A stretch of 21,498 bases of DNA from WHTB01 sp050699035. Lineage in GTDB: Bacteria; Actinomycetota; Actinomycetes; Propionibacteriales; Nocardioidaceae. The notes under the pieces were generated by a model. The model saw only the letters and a list, made by a program, of their open reading frames with translations. It was not told where the DNA came from and did not search any database. Where the stretch lies: positions 1-21,498 of the forward strand of contig JBOHDE010000044.1 of assembly GCA_050699035.1 (NCBI GenBank), read 5' to 3'. Shown here piece by piece: positions 5,969-14,316 of this stretch. Numbering within the stretch: the stretch's first letter is position 1; each line of letters begins with the position of its first letter. The translations under genes were made by a program, and so were the position numbers.

Positions 5969-6916
5969 TCACTCGGTGAGCTCTGCGGGCACCGCGACGG
6001 CGTCGACGAGCGCTCCGTTGCGGAGGACCGTGATCTCCGTACGCCGGCCGATCGCGTCGGCGAACATCAGCCGCTGCAGCGACTGCGCGTCGCCCAACGG
6101 CACACCGTCGACCGCGAGCACGAGATCACCGGCGCGCAGGCCGCTGACCTCGGCCGGGCTCCCGCCGACTACTTCGACGACGCGAAGGGCCGTGCGTTGA
6201 CCGGTCCGCTCCGCCCAGACCGGGGTCAGCGGAGCGGCCGAGCTGACCAGACCGAGGTACGCGCGGCGTACCCGACCGTCATGCAACAGGGCGTAGATGA
6301 TCCGCTGCGTGGTGGCGTTCATCGGGACCGCGAGGCCGAGACCGACCCCCGCGACTGCGGTGTTGATGCCGACCACCCGGCTGCGGGAGTCGGCCAGCGC
6401 GCCGCCGGAGTTGCCCGGGTTGAGTGCGGCGTCGGTCTGGATGACGTCCTCGATGATCCTGCTGGCGGTACGGGTCCGCGCGGGCATCGCGCGTCCGAGG
6501 CCACTGACCACCCCGGCCGTCACGCTGCCGGCCAGGCCGAGCGGGTTCCCGACGGCAACGACGAGGCTGCCCACCTTGAGCTGGTCGGCGTCGCCGAACT
6601 CTGGCGGCTCGGGCACGGATCGGTCGGTCCGGACGACGGCGAGGTCCGACAGCGGATCGCGTCCGACGACCTCGAGGTGCGCCGACGTCCCGTCCGCGAA
6701 GGCCGCTTCGCCCTCCCGGACTCCCTCCACCACGTGGGCGTTGGTGAGCAGGTGCCCGTCGTTGGTGAGTACGACGGCGGAGCCGGCGGCCTCCCCGCCC
6801 CACCGCCCTGACCGCTGCCGGACCCGGAGCGCAGCGACCCGGGGCGTGAGCTGTTCGGCCACTCCGGTGACCACGCGTGAGTACGCGTCGAGCGCGTCGC
6901 TGTCTGTGGAGTCCAT
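5969..6916 (-). CDS. Soluble HtrA/DegP-like serine protease with PDZ domain
   Basis: The 315-residue protein has a trypsin-fold protease domain with a complete catalytic triad: His61 in LLTNAHVV, Asp91 in PLSDLAVV and Ser170 in NPGNSGGAL. A C-terminal PDZ domain follows (about 220-310: AYLGLV, GSPAEVSGLRAGDLVLAVDG). HtrA proteins degrade or chaperone misfolded proteins. Unlike most actinobacterial HtrA proteins there is no signal peptide or membrane anchor: the N-terminus MDSTDSDALDAYSRVV is polar, so it is probably cytoplasmic or exported by an unseen route. The start at 6916 is supported by GGGAGGGG immediately upstream. It ends 49 bases from the convergent stomatin-like gene, and the Fic gene ends 68 bases upstream of its start. 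Confidence 0.92.
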   Translation of the reverse strand: MDSTDSDALDAYSRVVTGVAEQLTPRVAALRVRQRSGRWGGEAAGSAVVLTNDGHLLTNAHVVEGVREGEAAFADGTSAHLEVVGRDPLSDLAVVRTDRSVPEPPEFGDADQLKVGSLVVAVGNPLGLAGSVTAGVVSGLGRAMPARTRTASRIIEDVIQTDAALNPGNSGGALADSRSRVVGINTAVAGVGLGLAVPMNATTQRIIYALLHDGRVRRAYLGLVSSAAPLTPVWAERTGQRTALRVVEVVGGSPAEVSGLRAGDLVLAVDGVPLGDAQSLQRLMFADAIGRRTEITVLRNGALVDAVAVPAELTE

Positions 6917-6984
6917 GACCCCTCCCGCAATTCTGATTACACCGTTGCACAGGAAACGCGCGGGCGGCAGGCCCCATTCCCAAG

Positions 6985-8007
6985 TCAGCCGCCAGGTCGC
7001 CGTTTGCCCTTGCGCCGCTGGTACTCCTGGACGGCCTTGCGAGATGTACGCCAGAGGCCGTCAGCGCCTTGCACAGCATCGAGTCGGCCCCTTTGGGCGG
7101 CCTGCCGCAGTGCGGCGACGCTGAAGTCCGCGTCGGCGAGTGCTGTGAGTGGCACGAGGCGCGCGGGGCCGACCACGTTCGGCACGATGAACCTGTTGAG
7201 GTTGTCGTACATGGCGCGTGCCAGGATCTCGCCAAGGGGCCCGACGTCTCCGGCGTCCGCCTTCTGCATGGCGGCGAGGTACTGCTCGCGTTGGCTCTTC
7301 AGGATGATCACGGGCGGGTAGCCCAGACGCACGAGCACGAGATTGAGAATGAGCCGGCCAGTCCGGCCGTTGCCGTCGATAAACGGATGCACCTGTTCGA
7401 ACTCGTTGTGAAGTTCGGCGAGAAGCTCGGGAAAGGGTTGCTGGCTTGGGTCGGCGTGTTGGAGCGCCTCGACGACGTCGTTCACCCGGTCGACCCAGTC
7501 GCGCGTCATGGAGGACACGAGGGTCCAGGTCGGCGGCTTCATTCCACCGCTGAAGGGCCGGATGTCATGCTCGCGAAGCATCCCTGGTCCTTCGCGATCT
7601 GTCGCGTCCGGATGAGGCGCAACTTGCCAGACCGGGGTCATCGCCTTGACGTGGATCTGCCGGACCTCGTGCACCGACAGAGGGTCGCCGTTGTGCCAGT
7701 CGCCGGGCTCCAGGGCCTGCGCGTACACCCAGCGGGCGGCGTCGCCGTACCCCTGGACCTCCATATACTCCTTGAGCGGCTTGGCACCGACCGCCCGACC
7801 CTTGTCGAGGAGCATCTCGACTTCTCTGAGGACCAGGGTGTTGCCTTCCAAGGCGGTGGAGTGGTGCGCCTCGAGATGCCAGATGTTGGACCAGATGAAC
7901 TCTGACTCCTTCGGCGACGGTAGTCCGCCGAGTCGTTCACGCAGGTCCAGAATTGCCGCGTCGAGACGCGCGTACACGGTGGCGCGTGCGGGACGTCCTC
8001 TAGCCAT
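6985..8007 (-). CDS. Fic-domain protein, class II, with C-terminal HTH-like segment
   Basis: The 340-residue product carries the full Fic active site HPFIDGNGRTGR at residues 207-218. The catalytic His207 and the nucleotide-binding loop are intact. Fic enzymes usually transfer AMP from ATP to hydroxyl side chains of target proteins. The N-terminal inhibitory motif (S/T)xxxE(G/N) is present as STALEGN (Ser50, Glu54), which makes it a class II, self-inhibited enzyme. Residues about 293-335 (DFSVAALRQAAQRGRLDAVQ, then WRTSRKAVQEYQRRKGKRR) resemble an excisionase-type helix-turn-helix, suggesting DNA binding. GAGGG precedes the ATG at 8007. Inverted repeats upstream (8021-8061) may be its own operator. 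No separate antitoxin gene is seen, as expected for class II. Confidence 0.93.
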   Translation of the reverse strand: MARGRPARATVYARLDAAILDLRERLGGLPSPKESEFIWSNIWHLEAHHSTALEGNTLVLREVEMLLDKGRAVGAKPLKEYMEVQGYGDAARWVYAQALEPGDWHNGDPLSVHEVRQIHVKAMTPVWQVAPHPDATDREGPGMLREHDIRPFSGGMKPPTWTLVSSMTRDWVDRVNDVVEALQHADPSQQPFPELLAELHNEFEQVHPFIDGNGRTGRLILNLVLVRLGYPPVIILKSQREQYLAAMQKADAGDVGPLGEILARAMYDNLNRFIVPNVVGPARLVPLTALADADFSVAALRQAAQRGRLDAVQGADGLWRTSRKAVQEYQRRKGKRRPGG

Positions 8008-8020
8008 CGGCCCTCGATGT

Positions 8021-8061
8021 TGTTGATAAGCCTTGGGGAAGGGTAATTGATCTTATCAACA
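8021..8061. promoter_or_regulatory. Inverted-repeat operator candidate upstream of Fic gene
   Basis: TGTTGATAAG (8021-8030) and CTTATCAACA (8052-8061) are perfect 10-base inverted arms 21 bases apart. A third half-site makes a compact dyad TTGATCTTATCAA at 8047-8059. The cluster lies 14-54 bases before the Fic start and is AT-rich compared with its surroundings. Confidence 0.65.
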
Positions 8062-8095
8062 TGGCTGCTGATCAGGGGGAACGGCGAGAAGGGTG

Positions 8096-8956
8096 TCAGA
8101 GCTCTTGGCCGTACACCTCGAGCTCGACCTCGCGGTAGACGGCGTCGGTGTGCTTGAGCTGGCAGTCGAGGTCGACGATCGAGACGGCGATCTCCTCCTG
8201 CTGCAGCTCGCGGAGCGCGTCGGCGCGCTCACCGGTCAACGTCGCCGGGTCGTCGCCCTCGGTGAGCTCCTCCAGCCGTTCCTCGTACTCCTCGATGATC
8301 TCGTCCTGGTCGTCCTCGTACTCATAGCCGGCGTCGTGCATGCACTCGGACCACTTGTCATGCGCCTGCACGATCCGCGGGTCGGAGTCGACGACCACGT
8401 CCTTGGGGTTGACGAAGGTTCCCTTGAGCTGCTCCTTCGTGAACACCTGCTCGACGGCCTCCCGCGTGCACCCACCGGTCGAGGAGAAGTCCTCCTCGTC
8501 CAGCGTGAATACGAAGTCGGCATTCGGGTCGTCCCCGAAGAGGGTCCGGCTGTAGGCCAGCTGGTCTGCCTCCGGCAGGCTCTGCCAGATCTTCACGTTG
8601 GGGCCGAGCCCGGTGTCGCGGACCGGGTTGTCGAACCGGGTGGTGACGGCGAGTCCCCACTTCTCCTTGTACTGCCGGCGGGTGTAGCCCGGCTCGGTGC
8701 GGACTCTCAACTGGGCCGACTCGATGGTCTTGGCGTCGACCGGGACGTACTCGAAGCCCGCCTCGCTCATGCACTCCGCGATCAGCGACTGGGTCTCCTC
8801 GACATGCGCGGCGAACTCTTGCTCGGTCAGACCGAACTCCTTGGTGCCGGGGAGGTCCTTGCCGGCCTCGCCGGCCTTGGACTCGCCACCGCACGCCGAG
8901 AGAGTGAGCAGGACGACCGCCGCGGCAAGCACAGGACCCCTGAGACTCGTTGTCAT
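8096..8956 (-). CDS. Secreted lipoprotein with duplicated ECMxxAG(F/Y)xY motif
   Basis: The 286-residue protein starts with a lipoprotein signal peptide ending in the lipobox LSAC (Cys22). The mature part has four cysteines: Cys62 and Cys205 each sit in a repeated motif (AECMSEAGFEY and SECMHDAGYEY), and Cys163 and Cys265 stand alone, so two disulfides are possible. An acidic region runs from about 213 to 245. I know no biochemical function for it. It should be anchored on the outer face of the membrane. It is divergent from the adaptor/ABC/two-component operon at 9140, and a direct-repeat site lies 49-65 bases before its start, so it may be co-regulated with that operon. The start at 8956 has only a weak G-rich ribosome site. 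Confidence 0.85.
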   Translation of the reverse strand: MTTSLRGPVLAAAVVLLTLSACGGESKAGEAGKDLPGTKEFGLTEQEFAAHVEETQSLIAECMSEAGFEYVPVDAKTIESAQLRVRTEPGYTRRQYKEKWGLAVTTRFDNPVRDTGLGPNVKIWQSLPEADQLAYSRTLFGDDPNADFVFTLDEEDFSSTGGCTREAVEQVFTKEQLKGTFVNPKDVVVDSDPRIVQAHDKWSECMHDAGYEYEDDQDEIIEEYEERLEELTEGDDPATLTGERADALRELQQEEIAVSIVDLDCQLKHTDAVYREVELEVYGQEL

Positions 8957-9004
8957 GATTCCGCCCCCACAGCTGGACTCGAGAGCAGAATGAAAGCACG
9001 GGTT

Positions 9005-9021
9005 ACCTGAACCTCACCTGA
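9005..9021 (-). promoter_or_regulatory. Candidate OmpR-family regulator site (lipoprotein side)
   Basis: On the minus strand TCAGGT occurs twice with an 11-bp period (TCAGGTGAGGTTCAGGT). This head-to-tail spacing is typical of OmpR/PhoB-type response regulators. The site faces the lipoprotein gene starting at 8956. Confidence 0.5.
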
Positions 9022-9037
9022 CAGTCGGCCGCAGCTG

Positions 9038-9053
9038 TTCAGCCTCCTGTCAG
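9038..9053 (+). promoter_or_regulatory. Candidate OmpR-family regulator site (operon side)
   Basis: TTCAGCCTCCTGTCAG contains TCAG twice with an 11-bp period, oriented toward the adaptor operon at 9140. It is a weaker version of the site at 9005-9021. Confidence 0.4.
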
Positions 9054-9139
9054 TTCGGTTCTGCAACTCTGGGGAAGGACGCGGCAGGGGGGTCGGATCG
9101 CGGTGATCCGCTCGTCGTCGCGGTGGGGAGGTCGCCGAG

Positions 9140-10321
9140 ATGAGACGGCGTACGTTGTTGCTCGTCGTCGCAGCCACGGTGCTGCTGTCCTCGCTGACCA
9201 CCTGGATCGCCAGTGCGCAGATCCGGTCACCGGCGGAGATTGCGGCACGGACCGCCGCTCCCGACGCCTCGCCGATCCTGGTCCCGGTCGTCAAGCGCAA
9301 GCTGGCCACCAAGGTCGTCAGCCGGGGGACGGCGCACTATGGCTCGCCGCACGAACTGCTGGTCCCGTCATCGGAGCTGAAGTCGGGACCTCAGGTCATT
9401 ACCAGCCTGCCGAGAGCCGGGTCGGTCATCGACGAGGGCCGGGTCCTGCTGACGATCTCGGGACGGCCGGTGTTCTTGTTCGACGGCGCTCGGCCGGCCT
9501 ACCGCGATCTCGGCCCCGGGATGACCGGGAAGGACGTCGCGCAGCTGGAGCAGGCCCTGAAGCGATCCGGCGTCAACCCCGGGAGGGTCGACGGTCGCTA
9601 CGACGAGGCGACCGGCCGCGCGGTGACCGCCCTGTACAACAGACGCGGCTACCACCCGCTGGTCGCGACCGACCAGCAGCTCGAGTCGGTACGCCCGACC
9701 GAGGCGGACCTGGTGAAGAATGCGCGCGCCCGGGCCGGCGTCCAGGTGCCGGTCGACGAGGTGCTGTTCGTCGCGGCCACCCCCGTCAGGGTCACCGAGC
9801 TGCCGACGCCCCTCGGCGAGTCGTCGGACGGGGTCCTGGTCACGGTCACCGACTCGAACGTCGTGATCGACGGTCTGCTCCATGTCGACCAGGCCGGGCT
9901 GGTCAAGCCGGGGGCGGAGGTCGTGATCGACGAGCCCGCGCTCGGCATCAAGGCGACCGGCCGGGTCAGCCAGATCGCCGGGCGACCGGGGACGAACGGA
10001 GCCGACGGCTTCCATGTCGCGTTCAAGGTGGCGGTGACCAACCCCCCGGCCACCCTCGTCGGCGCCTCGGTGCGGCTGACCGTGCCGATCAAGGCGGCGA
10101 GTGCCGCGCAGCTCACGGTGCCTGTCAGCGCCGTGTCGTTGGGTCCGGACGGTGGGTCGCGGGTGCAGCGGGCGCGCGGGGACAAGTCCGAGTTCGTCCC
10201 GGTCGAGACCGGCGTGTCGGCCGACGGCTACGTCGGTGTCACGCCGCGGCAGGGGGAGCTGGCCGACGGCGACCTCGTGGTGGTCGGCATCGAGGGTGAC
10301 CAAGGCAGTGGTCAGTCGTGA
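9140..10321 (+). CDS. Exporter adaptor (membrane-fusion protein) with peptidoglycan-binding domain
   Basis: The 393-residue protein has an uncleaved signal anchor (about residues 4-26). The first lipoyl/barrel strands follow (about 48-112). A peptidoglycan-binding domain of the PG_binding_1 type comes next (about 123-172: DLGPGMTGKDVAQLEQALKR and DGRYDEATGRAVTALYNRRG). Beta-rich adaptor domains make up the rest (about 205-385). Such adaptors link MacB/YknZ-type permeases to the outside. Here the wall-binding module sits where Gram-negative adaptors have their coiled-coil hairpin. GGGGAGG eight bases before the ATG supports the start. Its TGA overlaps the ATPase GTG by four bases. This is the first gene of the operon running to 14303. 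Confidence 0.88.
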   Translation: MRRRTLLLVVAATVLLSSLTTWIASAQIRSPAEIAARTAAPDASPILVPVVKRKLATKVVSRGTAHYGSPHELLVPSSELKSGPQVITSLPRAGSVIDEGRVLLTISGRPVFLFDGARPAYRDLGPGMTGKDVAQLEQALKRSGVNPGRVDGRYDEATGRAVTALYNRRGYHPLVATDQQLESVRPTEADLVKNARARAGVQVPVDEVLFVAATPVRVTELPTPLGESSDGVLVTVTDSNVVIDGLLHVDQAGLVKPGAEVVIDEPALGIKATGRVSQIAGRPGTNGADGFHVAFKVAVTNPPATLVGASVRLTVPIKAASAAQLTVPVSAVSLGPDGGSRVQRARGDKSEFVPVETGVSADGYVGVTPRQGELADGDLVVVGIEGDQGSGQS

Positions 10322-11004
10322 GTGACGCGAGCGGACCGCTGATCAGGCTGGCCGGGGTCAGCCGGCGGTACGGAGCGGTCGCGCCGGTGCAGGCGCTCGA
10401 CGGGGTCGACCTCGACGTGCACTCCGGCGAGTCGGTGTCCATCGTCGGAGCGTCGGGGTCGGGCAAGACGACGCTGCTCAACATCGTCGGCTGCCTCGAC
10501 CGGCAGACCACCGGCTCCTACTGGTTGAACGGGGTCGATGTCGCCGACCTCACTGACCGGCAACGGGCCTGGCTGCGCAGTCGCCAGCTCGGTTTCATCT
10601 TCCAGTCGTTCCACCTGCTGTCGTACCGCACCGTGCTCGAGAACGTGACGTTGGCCGAGGTGTACGGCCGGCGCGAGCGCGCGGGTCGGGTGGAGCGGGC
10701 CCGTGCGGCGCTGGCCGCGGTAGGGCTCGAGGAACGCAGCGAGTTTCTGCCAACCCGGCTGTCCGGGGGCGAGCGCCAGCGGGTCGCCATCGCCCGCGCC
10801 CTCGTGAACCGACCTCGGCTGCTGCTGTGCGACGAGCCGACCGGCAACCTCGACTCGGTCAACACCGCCTCGATCCTCCAGCTGCTCAGCGGGCTCCAGG
10901 GGGCGGGGCTCACCATCGTGATGATCACGCATGACCCCGGAGTGGCGGCCTGGGCGCAGCGCCGGGTCGGCATCGCCGACGGCAAGATCAGGGGCGAGCT
11001 GTGA
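10318..11004 (+). CDS. MacB/LolD/YknY-type ABC transporter ATPase
   Basis: The 228-residue ATPase has every nucleotide-binding motif: Walker A GASGSGKT (44-51), Q-loop Gln96 in FIFQSFHLL, signature LSGGERQR (148-155), Walker B LLLCDEP (168-174) followed by TGNLDS, and switch His205. The TGNLD sequence and short length mark the MacB/LolD/FtsE subfamily. That subfamily drives mechanotransmission-type transport and lipoprotein or peptide export, not channel-type import. The GTG start overlaps the adaptor stop (GTGA) and the stop overlaps the permease start (GTGA), so the three subunits are translationally coupled. Confidence 0.95.
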   Translation: MSDASGPLIRLAGVSRRYGAVAPVQALDGVDLDVHSGESVSIVGASGSGKTTLLNIVGCLDRQTTGSYWLNGVDVADLTDRQRAWLRSRQLGFIFQSFHLLSYRTVLENVTLAEVYGRRERAGRVERARAALAAVGLEERSEFLPTRLSGGERQRVAIARALVNRPRLLLCDEPTGNLDSVNTASILQLLSGLQGAGLTIVMITHDPGVAAWAQRRVGIADGKIRGEL

Positions 11005-12254
11005 CCGCGACCGAGCTCGTCCGTCCGATGACGACGGCAGAGCTCAGGCCACAGCGGATCTGGTGGCGCGACCTGCTGCGGGAGGCCTTCGCCGGCCTGT
11101 TCGCCCGGCCCGGACGGATGGCGCTGACGATCCTCGGTACGACCATCGGGCTGGCGGCGCTGGTGGCCACCCTGGGCCTGTCCCGGACGGCGGGCAACCA
11201 GATCATCGCGCGGTTCGACGAGCTCAGGGCCACCGAGATCACTGTCACCTCCACGCCGGCCGCCGAGGGCGCGCCGCCCAACGACCTGCCCTGGGATGCC
11301 TCCGAACGCGTCGGCCGCCTCAACGGGGTCGTCGCCGCCGGCACCTTGAGCCTGGTCGACGTCGGACCCGCGCTGGTCCGGGGCACCCCGATCAAGGACC
11401 CGACGCGTCGGACCGAGTTCAAGCTGACCGTCGAGGCCGCGTCTCCCGACCTGTTCACCGCGGTACGCGCGAGGCTGCGCGCCGGCCGGTTCCCGGACGA
11501 ATGGCACTCGCAGCAGCGTGAGCGGGTGGCGGTCCTCGGTGCGAACGTCGCCGAGCAGCTCGGCGTGGGCCGGCTCGGTCAGCAACAGGCGATCAGCATC
11601 GGCGACGAGGTCTTCGCGGTGATAGGGATCATCGACCGGGTCGCCCGCAAGCACGGCCTGATGAGCGAGGTCATCATCCCCGAGGGGACGGCGCGCCAGC
11701 TGTACCAGGTGCGCGCACCGCAGTCGGTGATCATCGAGACGCAGGTGGGCGCGGCGGAGCTGCTGTCGCGTCAGGTGCCGTTCGCGCTCCGGCCGGATGC
11801 TCCCACTGGCCTCAAGGTCGCCTCGCCCGAGCAGCCCCAGCGGATCCGCGCCGGCGTCCGCAGCGACCTCGACGTCCTGTTCCTGATGCTGGGCGGGGTG
11901 TCGCTGCTGGTGGGTGCCATCGGGATCGCCAACGTCACGCTCGTCTCGGTGATGGAGCGCGTCGGCGAGATCGGTCTGCGGCGGGCGCTCGGCGCGACCC
12001 GTCGCCACATCGCGACCCAGTTCCTGCTGGAGAGCGCCGCGATGGGGGTGCTCGGCGGCATTCTCGGCGCGAGCCTCGGCATGGTCGTCGTGGTCGGGGT
12101 GGCGGGGTACCAGACCTGGGCGCCGGTCATCGACCCGGTCGTACCCCTGCTCGCGCCGCTGATCGGCGGAGTCACCGGGCTGGTGGCGGGCGCGTACCCG
12201 GCCCTTCGGGCTGCGCGGCTGGAGCCGGTCGACGCGTTGCGGGCCGGGACATGA
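11001..12254 (+). CDS. MacB/YknZ-type ABC permease (FtsX domain)
   Basis: The 417-residue permease has the MacB layout. TM1 is at about residues 40-60 (MALTILGTTIGLAALVATLG), followed by a large extracytoplasmic domain (about 62-285). Three TM helices form the FtsX domain (LFLMLGGVSLLVGAIGIANV; MGVLGGILGASLGMVVVVGV; LLAPLIGGVTGLVAGAYPAL). The conserved coupling segment ERVGEIGLRRALGATRRHI follows TM2. Such permeases do not carry substrate through the membrane but move extracytoplasmic partners, here probably the adaptor and a peptide or lipid substrate. The start GTG overlaps the ATPase stop, and its stop overlaps the response-regulator ATG by four bases. The substrate is unknown. Antimicrobial-peptide or envelope-stress roles are common in relatives. 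Confidence 0.93.
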   Translation: MTATELVRPMTTAELRPQRIWWRDLLREAFAGLFARPGRMALTILGTTIGLAALVATLGLSRTAGNQIIARFDELRATEITVTSTPAAEGAPPNDLPWDASERVGRLNGVVAAGTLSLVDVGPALVRGTPIKDPTRRTEFKLTVEAASPDLFTAVRARLRAGRFPDEWHSQQRERVAVLGANVAEQLGVGRLGQQQAISIGDEVFAVIGIIDRVARKHGLMSEVIIPEGTARQLYQVRAPQSVIIETQVGAAELLSRQVPFALRPDAPTGLKVASPEQPQRIRAGVRSDLDVLFLMLGGVSLLVGAIGIANVTLVSVMERVGEIGLRRALGATRRHIATQFLLESAAMGVLGGILGASLGMVVVVGVAGYQTWAPVIDPVVPLLAPLIGGVTGLVAGAYPALRAARLEPVDALRAGT

Positions 12255-12928
12255 AGATCCTGCTGGTCGAGGACGACAAGAAGATCGCGGCGGCGGTCAA
12301 ACGAGGACTCTCCGCCGAGGGTTTCGTCGTGGACGTGTCGCTCGACGGCGCGGAGGGCCTCTGGCAGGCCACCGAGTTTCGCTACGACCTGATGATTCTC
12401 GACCTGATGCTGCCCGGCATCAACGGGTTCGACCTCTGCCGGGCACTGCGGGACCAGGGCAACTGGACGCCGATCCTGGTGCTCACGGCCAAGGACGGCG
12501 TCCTCGACGAGACCGACGCGCTCGACACCGGTGCCGACGACTTCCTGACCAAGCCGTTCTCCTTCCCGGTGCTCGTCGCGCATGTGCGGGCCCTGCTACG
12601 TCGCACGTCGAGTGGAGCCCCGGTGCCGCTGGAGGTCGGCGACCTTCGGCTCGACTCCGCGCGTCATCGTTGCTGGCGAGGTGACGACGAGATCGCTCTC
12701 ACCGCGCGGGAGTTCTCGGTGCTCGAGTTCCTGATGCGCAGGGTCGACTTGGTCAACCCCAAGTTCGACATCCTGGCCGGCGTCTGGGAGTACGACTTCG
12801 AGGGCGATCCCAACATCGTCGAGGTGTATGTCAAACGACTGCGCCGCAAGGTCGACGAGCCGTTCGGTCGGCACGACATCGAGACGGTGCGGGGTGCCGG
12901 GTACCGGTTGGTCAGCGATGGCAGCTGA
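12251..12928 (+). CDS. OmpR-family two-component response regulator
   Basis: The 225-residue regulator has a receiver domain (about 1-115) with acidic pocket Asp8/Asp9, phosphoacceptor Asp51 in MILDLMLPG, Thr79 and Lys101. An OmpR/PhoB winged-helix DNA-binding domain follows (about 125-222: LTAREFSVLEFLMRR and VYVKRLRRKVDEPFG, ending in IETVRGAGYRLV). It should be phosphorylated by the kinase encoded next. Its ATG overlaps the permease stop (ATGA), and its stop lies inside the kinase start region (11-base overlap). Direct repeats with an 11-bp period at 9005, 9038 and 17740 are good candidate targets. Confidence 0.95.
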   Translation: MKILLVEDDKKIAAAVKRGLSAEGFVVDVSLDGAEGLWQATEFRYDLMILDLMLPGINGFDLCRALRDQGNWTPILVLTAKDGVLDETDALDTGADDFLTKPFSFPVLVAHVRALLRRTSSGAPVPLEVGDLRLDSARHRCWRGDDEIALTAREFSVLEFLMRRVDLVNPKFDILAGVWEYDFEGDPNIVEVYVKRLRRKVDEPFGRHDIETVRGAGYRLVSDGS

Positions 12929-14303
12929 GCCGGGGCGGTCCGCCGGGACGAGGCGGTTCGGCACTGTCCGGGCGAAGCTGACCCTGCTCGCGACGGCGGT
13001 GGTGGCGGCGGTGCTCGCGGTCAGTGCGGTCGGGCTCGTCGCCGTGCAACGGAGTCTGCTCACCCATGGCATCGACGAGTCGCTGGTGCAACGCGCCGAC
13101 AACGTCCAGGGCGAGGTGGAACGAGGAGCGTTCGGGACCCGACTGCCGAACGAGGGCGACCCAGAGGACTCCTTCATGCAGCTGGTCGGTCCGGATGGCG
13201 AGGTGGTCGCGTCCAGCGCCAACGCGGCTGCCCTGTCCGCGGCGGGGGGATCGCTCGCCGCCGGGTCCGCGCAGGTCATCCGCAGCACCTCACAGGTACC
13301 CCTCAGCAACCACGACTTCCGCGTCCTTACCCGAAGTGTCGATACCCGGGCTGGGCCGATGACTCTCGTGGTCGCGAAGAATCTCGACGACGTGAACGAG
13401 AGTGCGCGCATCCTCGCGTCGTCGCTGGCGATCTCGATCCCGGTGGTCACTGCCCTGTTGGCCGCGCTGGTCTGGTGGCTCACCGGCCGGGTCCTTCGAT
13501 CGGTCGAGTCGATTCGGGCGGAGGTGTCGAGCATCCAGGGGATCGAGGTGCACCGTCGTGTGCCGGTGCCTCGCTCGCACGACGAGATCTCTCGGCTCGC
13601 ACGCACGATGAACGAGATGCTCGACCGCGTCCAACAGGCCGTGGAACGACAGCGCAGGTTCGTCGCCGACGCTTCACACGAGCTGCGTAGCCCGCTGACC
13701 CGCATTCGCTCCGACCTGGAGGTGGGGATCGCTCATCCCGACGCGGCCGACTCCACGACGTTGCTGCCGAGCCTGCTCGCCGACGCCACCGACCTGGAGG
13801 ACCTTGTCGACGACCTGCTGTTCCTGGCCAAGTCGGAGTCCGGCACCCTCGGTCCCACCGGTTCGCCGGTCGATCTCGATGACCTCGTCCTCGACGAGGC
13901 TCGGTGGCTGCGCGACCGTGGCGCCGTGCTCGTCGACGTCAGCGGTGTCTCCGGCGCGCGCACCCTCGGCGACCAGCATCAGCTGGCCAGGGCGATCCAC
14001 AACCTCGCCAGCAACGCCGAACGTCATGCCACGACAGCGGTCTCGTTCGAGCTGCTCGAGCGGGACGGGCACTGCGAGCTCGCGGTGTCCGACGACGGGC
14101 GAGGGATCCCGTCCGAGCACCACGCCTCGGTGTTCGAGCGGTTCAACCGCCTGGACGAGGCACGCTCGCGCGACGCGGGCGGGTCGGGTCTCGGGCTCGC
14201 GATCGTCCACGACATCGTCACCCGTCATGGCGGCACCATCGTGATCGCGTCGGCAAACGGAGAAGGTGCCCGGTTCGTCGTCAGCCTGCCGAGGTCGGAC
14301 TGA
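12918..14303 (+). CDS. Sensor histidine kinase
   Basis: The 461-residue kinase has TM1 (about residues 20-43), an extracytoplasmic sensor of about 125 residues (44-165), TM2 (about 166-189) and a HAMP linker (about 190-240). The HisKA domain follows, with phosphoacceptor His254 in DASHELRSPLTRIRSDLEV, then a HATPase domain with N-box HNLASNAERH (361-370), DDGRGIP (392-398) and GGSGLGLAIV (421-430). All catalytic elements are intact. The ATG at 12918, overlapping the regulator stop by 11 bases, fits translational coupling. An upstream in-frame start at 12828 would lie inside the regulator gene and adds no domain. It presumably senses an envelope or antibiotic signal relevant to the co-operonic exporter. 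Confidence 0.94.
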   Translation: MAAEPGRSAGTRRFGTVRAKLTLLATAVVAAVLAVSAVGLVAVQRSLLTHGIDESLVQRADNVQGEVERGAFGTRLPNEGDPEDSFMQLVGPDGEVVASSANAAALSAAGGSLAAGSAQVIRSTSQVPLSNHDFRVLTRSVDTRAGPMTLVVAKNLDDVNESARILASSLAISIPVVTALLAALVWWLTGRVLRSVESIRAEVSSIQGIEVHRRVPVPRSHDEISRLARTMNEMLDRVQQAVERQRRFVADASHELRSPLTRIRSDLEVGIAHPDAADSTTLLPSLLADATDLEDLVDDLLFLAKSESGTLGPTGSPVDLDDLVLDEARWLRDRGAVLVDVSGVSGARTLGDQHQLARAIHNLASNAERHATTAVSFELLERDGHCELAVSDDGRGIPSEHHASVFERFNRLDEARSRDAGGSGLGLAIVHDIVTRHGGTIVIASANGEGARFVVSLPRSD

Positions 14304-14316
14304 TCGACGCGGACGC

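Noticed and set aside
10518..12008. Minus-strand frame of 496 codons
   Set aside because: It is antisense to the ABC ATPase and permease, which have complete motifs and overlapping start/stop codons.
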